A stretch of 64,000 bases of DNA from Colius striatus (lineage: Eukaryota > Chordata > Aves > Coliiformes > Coliidae). A program made the translations under genes and the position numbers. The stretch covers positions 137,250,171-137,314,170 of the forward strand of contig NC_084759.1 of the NCBI RefSeq assembly GCF_028858725.1, given 5' to 3'. Below are positions 56,174 through 64,000 of the stretch, piece by piece (position 1 is the first letter of the stretch; the number at the start of each line of letters is the position of its first letter). The notes under the pieces are model-generated. The model had not been told where the DNA came from. It saw only the letters and a program-made list of their open reading frames with translations, and searched no databases.

Positions 56174-59100
56174 AAACAGAGATCTTTTTATTGATAGTCA
56201 GGTTGGCCCTAAACTTGAAAATAAAAAGCAGAAAAAGGAGATCAAAATTCAGAGAAGCTACAGAACTTACCTCAAAATTTACAGCTTTCTGCAACATCCT
56301 AAAAAATTTAATTGCCATTAGTAAATGTGCCACAGATATATTTTTTCAGCATTGGCTACCATTAGTTATTGACATATCCTTATGTAACACTCTGGAAGTC
56401 ATAAAGCAAGGGACATTGGCTTTATCATTACTGATTCAATCAGTTGTACTGATTCGTCAATGGTGACATCTATTCTCTATATTCTGCTATTTCATTTTCC
56501 TACAATGGGCCATTCTTCATTTCTATGCTAGATTTTTCATTAATGTACAGCATTCTGTGAACGCCTGACAGCACTGTTAATCTTTAGAAGTTTTAATGAG
56601 TTTTTCACAGATATGAGAGAATTAGGTAATTGTCCAAAGTGCTTCCACAAGTTCTAGAAATTCACAAGGTGAATAGGAGCTGTGATACCTGGGGTCTTAG
56701 CAGCAGATTATGTTTGCAGAGTGGCCACAAAATCCTGTAATTAGTATGTCCCATTCCTTTTACTGGTCTGCATACAGGCTGTGCAGAAAAGCACAGTATC
56801 CCTTCTGTTTGCTATGGGCTCGCAAGTGGAATTTTTGCAGAAGACCAAAGGGGTTTCTATCATGCACATTATTCAAACAAGAATGGAATAAACTCACCTT
56901 TTAGCCACAGAAGTATGAGGAACTACTGTTAGGAAAATGAAAAGCTCTGTGATATAAAGCCAAATGGGGAGTTATGAAAGAGGCAGCTTGTATAATTCCG
57001 TAATTCTACAAGGAATGAAGTGTGGAAGCCCAAAGCTTGATACGCTTTTAAAGGTTTCCTCCTATAACCTTGTCAGCATAAAAAGGATAGGGTGAAGGTG
57101 GGTAGAAACCAGTTTTTCCATTTAAGAGAAAGTTTGGATTCTGAGATTATTTTTTTCCCCAATCTGAAATGGAATGAGAACTTCCTGTGGTAAAATGTGG
57201 GGAAAAAGATTTTGATTCAGTCAAAAGGTATAATTTTGACAAAATCTGTGTTTCAGTTCAATTTTGATTGTTTAAAATTTTCAAAGTTTCTGGTAACATA
57301 AACCTTTTTGAAGTGTGTTCCAAAGCTGTTTTAAAAAACACCAAAAAGAAAAATGTATGTCTTCCAAAAATATCAGATTATTATGTTTTGATATTTCTGA
57401 ACTATTCTGCTGCTACTTAGCTTAGTGAAACTTAATAAAACTCTATCTCATTTTGTTTCTACAAATGCATGAGAGTGCAGTGACACAAAATAAGGCAACA
57501 TCAACTTTCATCTAAGATATTCTTCAGGGAAAACCTGGGACTGATTTCAGGCACAAAACTACAAATCTTCAGAACAATTAAGAAGGTAATTGCAGGGCAT
57601 GATTTCCATGTAGCTGCCTTGAAGATCTAGAAATACAGTTGTGGAAAGTTTTTTAAAGTGAGGAGAAAAAAAACCTCCTTTGGATAAGAATCAAGTTTGT
57701 GTTGCAGAAATTTTGTAACTGGAAAATAGAAAAATGCATTATGTAAATATTTTAGATATGTATGTGTTCATATACCCAATTTATATTAGTGTAAGATAAC
57801 TTTTTTCATTATCTTGCTTATAGAAAAGGATGGGTCATTTAAAATCTTGCAATTTTGAGCTACCAAAGAGTGATTGGGCAAGCCAAAATAATAAGCCTTA
57901 TATACAGAAAGCGATGGTTGCAATTACTAGTCTTCATTTGGGAAAATGAGAAGAAGCAGGATTCCTTGTAGAAACAGAAAGATGAAGGCACAGTATCTTC
58001 TCTTATAGTCACAGGCACACATCACCTCACAGAAGGGCTTGAGTGAGATGCAAGGTTTCAGAGGATGTTATTTTCAGAGAAGACCTTTCTGTGGCAGAAC
58101 CTTCTCCTGGCATTCATTTTCTCATGCCATTTTTCCACCTCCTTGGGCCTGCCAACTCCACTGTGTGCGGGCTCTGCTGTAAAACGGATTGAGTGATCTG
58201 GGCTTAAAAAAACAGATAAAAAGCATGGGAGTAGGAAGTAATTATTGGAGATGCTAAAGGGCAGGAAGCTGGCAGCCTCACAAAGAAAGTACAGACTGCA
58301 TAGTTACACTCTCAAAAAAAAACATTGAAAAAGAAGAGCTGTGAGAGAAGGTGGGAAGGGAAAGCAGCCACACAACACCTGACAAGCTGGAAAACATTAA
58401 GAAAAAGGCTGAAAGGAAAAGGCCTGCATGTGTGAGGGTAATTGGAACCAAATAAACACATCTCATTCCCTTTCATTCCCACTCACTCAGAGAGACAGTT
58501 TTATGCATTCTTCCTAAATAAGCATTTTGTGAATGTGTCACTTATTTCTGCCCTGAGAGGCAAGGAAAACGTTATGTGTTGTGAATTAACCAAGAACAGA
58601 GTTTGTTTCCAACATTTCTTCCATAGTTCTGTTTTCTAGCTCCTCTCATCAGCCTCCTTACAGGCTCCTCACCAGATGCAGGGCAGAGACAGTGCAGGGG
58701 CAGTGCAGGGCTGCTCCCCACAGGCCTCTTCTAGAGTTTCTGTGCAGCAGCAGCTGCCTGGCCTCAGCTCTGCCCACCTCACAGCCCCACCAGCAAGGGG
58801 ATAGCTTCCTCCACATTGCAGAAGGTGAAGTGTCAACCATGCTTCTGAAGCAAAGCCTTCAAAAGGCACTTAAAATGAGATTTGATGCACCAGATGTGGG
58901 AATGGGGACAGGAGGAGATGCCATATATGGCAGCAGCACCTCTGAGCCTCAGTCATCAGCAGATTCCTCCCTCATATGGCTCCATCTGAGGCTTTAGCAC
59001 CCAGGACATGTGCATCTCATCAGTGTCGACCCACTCCTTCACCTTTTAAATGATACTCCGTAATTTTTCACCAGCCCATTTTCCCCATCCAAGGTAACTT

Positions 59101-59278
59101 CCAAGATTTCGTATTGATGAAGTTGTTTCTTTCTTTATCACTCAGGCCTGCTTAAAAACTGGCACAAAAGAGAGGGGAAGCACTTAATATTTTGTGCTGT
59201 TGTGTTTTATTGGGGGGGGGGGGGGCGCAGGGGAAGAGGATAGTAAACAAGCTGAGGAAAATCTTCCACATAAGTTCA
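56174..59278. other. Intergenic DNA
   Basis: Unique AT-rich sequence with a somewhat GC-richer patch at 58640-58990 that holds an open frame of 101 codons without recognisable homology. A 14-base G run at 59212-59225 is the only marked simple repeat. No gene supported. Confidence 0.65.
59212..59225 (+). repeat. Homopolymer of 14 G
   Basis: A run of 14 G followed by CGCAGGGGAAGAGG. Such runs are prone to slippage and assembly length error. Confidence 0.9.
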
Positions 59279-59730
59279 TTGAATCACAGAATCAATAGGT
59301 GGGAAATGACCCTTAGAATCATCAGATCCAACCATTAACCCAGCACTGCCATATCCACTACTAAACCCCATCCCTAAGCACCTCACCTACGCATCTTCTA
59401 AATGCTTCCAGGGACAGTGACTCAGCAACTTCCCTGGGCAGCCTGTTATGATGTTTGACAACTCTTTCAGTGAAAAAAAAAAAAAATCCTAATATCTAAT
59501 CTAAACCTTCCTTAGCACAACTTGAGGCCATTTCCTCTCATTCTATTGCTTGTTACTTGGGAGACCAGCACCCACCCCACTACAATCTCCTTTTACATAG
59601 TTGGAGAGTGTTAAGGTGTCCCCTTGAGCCTCCTTTTCTCCAGAATAAACAGCCCCTGCTCTCTCATTTGCTCCTCATAAAACTTGTGCCCTAGACCCTT
59701 CACCCGCTTCATCACCCTTCTTTTGATGTG
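59279..59730 (-). mobile_element. CR1 LINE, older subfamily, 3' part
   Basis: The plus strand reads TTGAATCACAGAATCAATAG, then CAGATCCAACCATTAACCCA, GACTCAGCAACTTCCCTGGG, CAACTTGAGGCCATTTCCTC and CCTCCTTTTCTCCAGAATAA, all reverse complements of CR1 3' sequence. A 14-base A run interrupts it at 59474. The right edge is near 59730. Confidence 0.92.
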
Positions 59731-60355
59731 CAAAGTTAGATGGTTGACAGAAGCCACTCAGCAAGGCCACCTGGAAGACTCGCTGCTTAACAGCTTAGTT
59801 TCCATTTGAAAATGAAATCAATATTTAAAGACTGACCTAATATATTTTTTTTTCAGTGGTGTAAAACACCTTGGGCCAAAAATACTGTTTATTTCAAAGC
59901 AGGAAATTTGAATTGTAGAAATCAATGTGAAACCTTGACTTCTCTGGTGTTATTGAAAGACCTTTTGAGCGCCTGGATGAAAGGAGGCAGCTGGGCTGTA
60001 GCAAGTGGAAAGTCTGCTTTCCCAGTCTCCAAAGTACAACCTGATTGCTTGAGAAAGCCAGCCAGCCAAGAGAGGGGACTGACACAAATGTTTTGGCACA
60101 AATGGTTCTCTATAAAAAGCTCAACATCTGCTTTGCTCCAGAAGAGTCCAGAAGTACACAATAAACCAGCTAGAAATTTTCAAGACATTTCTGAGGTGCC
60201 ACTTACAGGTTACAGGACTCGGAACTGTTGGTTTGTTGCGCGCCTCTTTCGAAAAGAAGACGATAAAAAAAAGAGTACCTTTTGCCCTCAACCACAGGAG
60301 ATGCCGCCACTCGACCTCTAGTCCCCGGCTTTGCAAGTATAACCCTGCTCTTTGC
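59731..60355. other. Intergenic DNA left of the second CpG island
   Basis: Unique sequence with no recognised repeat or gene. CpGs begin to appear from about 60225. Confidence 0.6.
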
Positions 60356-60625
60356 CTCAGGGACCCTAGCCAGCATAGGCTCCCTATGGCGCTGAGAAGG
60401 AGGCGAGCGGTGAAGCCCCTCACCGTCGCGGCCTTCCCGCCGACCGGTGACCCTTCCCGCCGCCTTCCCGGCGGCCCCGCGTGTTTCTCTTCTTCGCGGC
60501 TCCCCCTGGTGGCCGAGGAGAGCTCGTCGCCCCGCCGAGTGGCCGCTGCCGTCCCTGAGGGCAGAACCGCCGGTTCGAGCCCAAAGCGAGGTTTAGAGCG
60601 ACGCACCAGAAACTAAAGGAAACAA
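60356..60625. promoter_or_regulatory. Second CpG island, no gene assigned
   Basis: About 270 bp dense in CpG, with CCCGCC and GGCGG boxes, lie some 8 kb upstream of the BCAT1 start codon. Open frames cross it on both strands (for example 60233-60616 plus, 60420-60731 minus) but neither product is recognised, and no clear donor site follows on the plus strand. It could be the promoter of a neighbouring transcript, since in other vertebrates the next gene on this side is LRMP (IRAG2), or an insulator element because of the CTCF motif within it. Confidence 0.6.
60500..60514 (-). promoter_or_regulatory. CTCF-type binding motif
   Basis: The minus strand reads GGCCACCAGGGGGAG within CGGCCACCAGGGGGAGCCG, which matches the CTCF consensus TGGCCACCAGGGGGCGCTA at about 15 of 19 positions, including the whole CCACCAGGGGG core. 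It lies inside the second CpG island. Binding is inferred from the motif. Confidence 0.65.
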
Positions 60626-63600
60626 AGAGGCGGAAGGTCACCGACTTTGTGCCCGTGGTCACTTCGATGGTGCAGGAGGTTAGTTCTCGGTCATGAACAT
60701 CTTGACTGATGGATCTTAATGAGATCAACACCCTTACGCACTAAGTCAGCTGGGAACCCAACGTTTTTATAAGCTTGAAGCATCGTGTCCAAAAAGATAC
60801 TTCAAATCTATATAGTTTTATAGGAGATCCATTACATTGCCAGAAAATTGGTAGGACTACTTCATGAAAAATGGTATTTGCTAGGAAGCTGACAGGGAAC
60901 ACGCATGCTTTTCAGCAAGTACATCTCCAGCATGCGCTGTTTCAGCAAACAAGCTAGACACATTAATAACCTGTAAAAAAAAAGCCACATAAATGCATTT
61001 CTATAAATAGGTCTTAAGCAATATCCCAAATTGTCAGTCGTAACAGTTTGAGATAATGAATTCCACACCAAATTACTCCCCATCAGTCCTGTACTTTTTT
61101 TTCTCTAAATTGTAACGTATTAGAGGAGGATGTTTTAGCATATAATAATTATACTGAAATGAGGCTTGGCGAAAGATTACAGCAGCTGCAGAAACCCTTT
61201 GTTGCATTAAGCACGAGATCCAAATCTTCTGAAAGATGCTTTAATATGCTGAGACCAATACTAGGAGAGGTAAAGCTTAGAACAAATGGGTCACAAAGGC
61301 AAAATTCTGCAGGGTAAGTTAAATCTGGCAATGGCACGCTAGTGTTGTCATAGCTGGCAATGGCAATCTAAAGGGTAGAAATAACAGCTAAAGCAAGCCA
61401 GGACATGGCAGAGAGAGAAGTAGAAACAAGTGTTCAAGGGTTGGTGACATCTGAAGAGACAGCATGGAGATATACATACTACATTTGGTTCAGGGATGCA
61501 GACTCTACTTCCCGGCCTGATAATCAAGCAAATCAGAAAGGCAATAACTTAGAGGAGTCTGTACTTTAAAATCTGGTGAGGAAATAATTTTCAAGTAATC
61601 TAATACAACCTTACATTTGACATCTGCTGCTGAGACAAAATACCTTTCTTTACAGTTTTTGAAACACTCTAAATTGCAGTAGTAACATATTGTGAGCAAT
61701 AACGAAGTCACAGTATTTCTGGTTAATAAATGGCAACTGTTCGCTGAAAGTAATTGGCCATGAGCTACATACAAATTAATATTTTGCCTCTCACAGTTTA
61801 ATAAATGTAAGTAGATGTAGCTGGAATTAGGAAGTGACAATTTTTTTGAATTCCTAGGTTTGGATCAACTTTGGTAAAAGTTACCTGAGAGGCTGGAATT
61901 TCAATCAAAACAAGTTTTCAGGGCATTGGCTAGCACATAGCACCAACGCAACATCTCAGCCAGGAATTAAAATCCCTGCTTTGCTGTTCTATTCCTTCAC
62001 TAGTGGGCTGCAAGCTTGCAGACCACCACAGAATAGTAAGCCACTTTCAAGGATACAGGGAGTTCATACTCATATGGTTGATGTAAGCTGGAAGCACAGG
62101 GGCTACAACCTGCTCTAAGATCTAGACATGTGCTCTTTTTCCCATAAGTTTCACAGTTATCTCCTCAGAAAGAAAGGAGGTAGCTTAACAAAGACACTAT
62201 TTCCTGTATAATTTCTACACTTTACTGTGATGTCTGGAACTAGAACCTCAGTAACTAAGGGGATGTTTATGTAAAAGGTTTATTTGTAAGAAAGAGAAAA
62301 CCTTTCCACTTCAGATTAATCATAGACACTTTTTATTACGCAAGTCACATCAGTGTATGATGGCCAAGCAGTAACAGTATGCACTCCCTAACCTTTGGAA
62401 AGGAAAATTTGTTAAAACACTTTAAAATGTGCATATAAAGAGACAGAAAGACAAACTGTAGAAAAAGGTATCCATTTATTCAAGGTATAACAAGGATATT
62501 TACAGTATTCATTTGCTCAGAATAAGATCCATCCTTTCAATTTTTAAAGCAGCAATTATAAATTACATTTAAAAGGAAAATGTTCCAAGTATGTTTCTGT
62601 TAAAGATATTTTTACAATGACAGAAACACTTTAAGGCTAAGTCATTTTGACCATTGCTGCCACCCACATTTATTTTGGCAAAGCTCTCTCAGACAACATT
62701 ACCTTGAGGGATATGCTAAATTCAACAGACAATTTTGTTCCCTCAGATGCTTTTCACAACAGTTCACAGGTGAGAAAAATTGACTTTTTATTTAGAACAA
62801 TGAATTAAAATGAAGCGAGATGAACTGCCTACATCCTTGCATCTCAGAGGGCTGAAAGATTACACACAGCAACACATCATCTCTGAAAGGTATGTCAGCT
62901 TTCTTGTTGATGAAGGTACTCCAGTTTACCAAGCAATTTGCTTTCAGTCAGTGCTCCATCAGGTGGTGCAATCTACATTTCCCATCACATCACTTTCCCC
63001 AAAACAACAACAAAAAAGTCTTCAGGTAGCTGACTTACAATATAAATGAACTATCTGTTTTAAACAGTACTTGATTCCCACAGTACAGACCAGTGCTCTA
63101 CCAAAGCACAAAAAAGACAAGTTTGCTAAACTGCTGTAGTGTTATTGTCTAGTCTCTTTAACACATAACAGACCTACGGGAGCAGTTAAAATTGGTTTAT
63201 CTCTTGAGGTAGAAGCCACAAGCCATTTAATCCTGTCTGTAAACTACAACACGCTTGCCCTCAGGCAAATAGAACCATTTTTTTGTCATTTAAAAACCCA
63301 CCAATTTTCCAGATGTTGTTCATTGTACATATAATGGTATTTTTCATGGAATCTTTTTGTGCCTATTTGAAAAGGAAGCAAATTAAATATTGGAAATAGT
63401 AGATTGTGGCTATTTATACAGTTGCATGAAAATAAAACATCTTACACAAATAAACTTTACAGCAAATTCCAGTAGGATTGCTGTATGAGGATTTTTTAAC
63501 TTGGAAGTTATTTTGAAAAATACCAATTTTAACTGCATAATAAAGAAAAAAAACCCCACATCAACCAAACCCCAGACCTTTAAGACTATATAGCTACTTG

Positions 63601-63630
63601 AAATGCTACTATTGCATTTTGGGTTTTTTT
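60626..63630. other. Intergenic DNA at the right end
   Basis: Unique AT-rich sequence. An AATAAA on the minus strand at 62475-62480, followed by a T-rich stretch, could be a poly(A) signal of a minus-strand transcript coming from the right, but there is no coding support. An open frame at 62810-63049 (plus) has no recognised homology. Confidence 0.55.
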
Positions 63631-63737
63631 CATAGAATGGTAGGGGTTGGAAGGGACTTTTAGAGATCTAGTCCAACCCCCCTGCAGAAGCAGGTTCACC
63701 TAGATCAGGTCGCATAGGAACATGTCCAGGTGGGTGA
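63631..63737 (-). mobile_element. CR1 LINE, 3' end fragment
   Basis: CATAGAATGGTAGGGGTTGG, AGTCCAACCCCCCTGCAGAA and CACCTAGATCAGGTCGCATA on the plus strand are the reverse complement of the CR1 subfamily seen at 2895 and 14741. It is truncated to about 107 bp. Confidence 0.93.
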
Positions 63738-64000
63738 CTATATTTAAGGGATAAGAAAATTAAACACAGTAGAAACCCCCAAAGCGTGCACAAATACAAT
63801 ATACTTAATTATCATGTTTTGTTAGGTCTTAACTACATCTATCGAAAGTACACAATGTTTAACATTCCAATGGAAGCAGAAATGTGACCCTTCCATTAGT
63901 AGGAGACACCAATTCCAGGTTAGCTAAGATTCTCTGTAATATCAAAGTTGTTGACGTGACTGATAGAAGTTTGATGACAACCCAAACAACAAGTTACAAA
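63738..64000. other. Unassigned right end
   Basis: AT-rich unique sequence to the window edge. Nothing recognised. Confidence 0.6.

Noticed and set aside
58640..58997. GC-richer patch as a third promoter or exon (101-codon frame)
   Set aside because: Few CpGs compared with the two islands, no recognised protein, and no clear splice donor at its end.
61505..61840. Open frame of 111 codons on the minus strand
   Set aside because: No recognisable domain; AT-rich composition and lack of flanking exon structure suggest chance.
62810..63049. Open frame of 79 codons with plausible amino acid mix
   Set aside because: No homology recognised, no convincing splice signals, and no matching neighbouring exon.
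1..64000. CRISPR arrays, operons, tRNA or rRNA genes
   Set aside because: The window is vertebrate nuclear DNA; no regularly spaced repeats, tRNA-like boxes with cloverleaf support, or rRNA sequence were seen.

Overview
The window is nuclear DNA from a bird. It is dense in CR1 LINE fragments with the avian 3' tail of ATTCTATG-type repeats, carries solo LTRs of avian endogenous retrovirus type, and has AT-rich introns punctuated by two short CpG islands. The exact species cannot be told from the sequence alone.

One protein-coding gene can be supported: BCAT1, the cytosolic branched-chain amino acid aminotransferase, on the minus strand. Nine coding exons were located by translation and by GT/AG splice sites. 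In transcript order they are 52375-52383, 36152-36223, 18106-18306, 13739-13849, 12745-12864, 10534-10697, 8716-8858, 2585-2670 and 434-574. All reading phases join without a break and give 349 codons, which align with human BCAT1 with an offset of one residue. The C-terminal coding sequence (about 38 residues in the human protein) and the 3' UTR lie to the left, outside the window. The pyridoxal-phosphate lysine, the phosphate-binding arginine, the cofactor-binding glutamate and the redox CXXC pair are all present, so the gene looks functional.

Layout from left to right: 0-18.3 kb holds exons 9 to 3 with moderate introns containing five CR1 pieces. 18.3-36.2 kb is intron 2, with a minus-oriented solo LTR (24789-25667), an LTR scrap, two CR1 tails and two small tandem duplications. 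36.2-52.4 kb is intron 1, with two older CR1 copies. 52.36-52.86 kb is the CpG-island promoter and first exon, including an ATTGCATCA amino-acid-response-type motif. 52.9-64 kb is upstream intergenic DNA with a 1126-bp solo LTR flanked by a perfect 5-bp duplication (55043-56168), a CR1 copy, a second CpG island at about 60.36-60.62 kb holding a strong CTCF-type motif, and a terminal CR1 fragment.

No undescribed multi-gene system was seen. The points most worth checking are the promoter motif and upstream ORF arrangement, the orphan CpG island with its CTCF motif, the sense-oriented LTR in intron 2, and an exon-like segment in intron 2.
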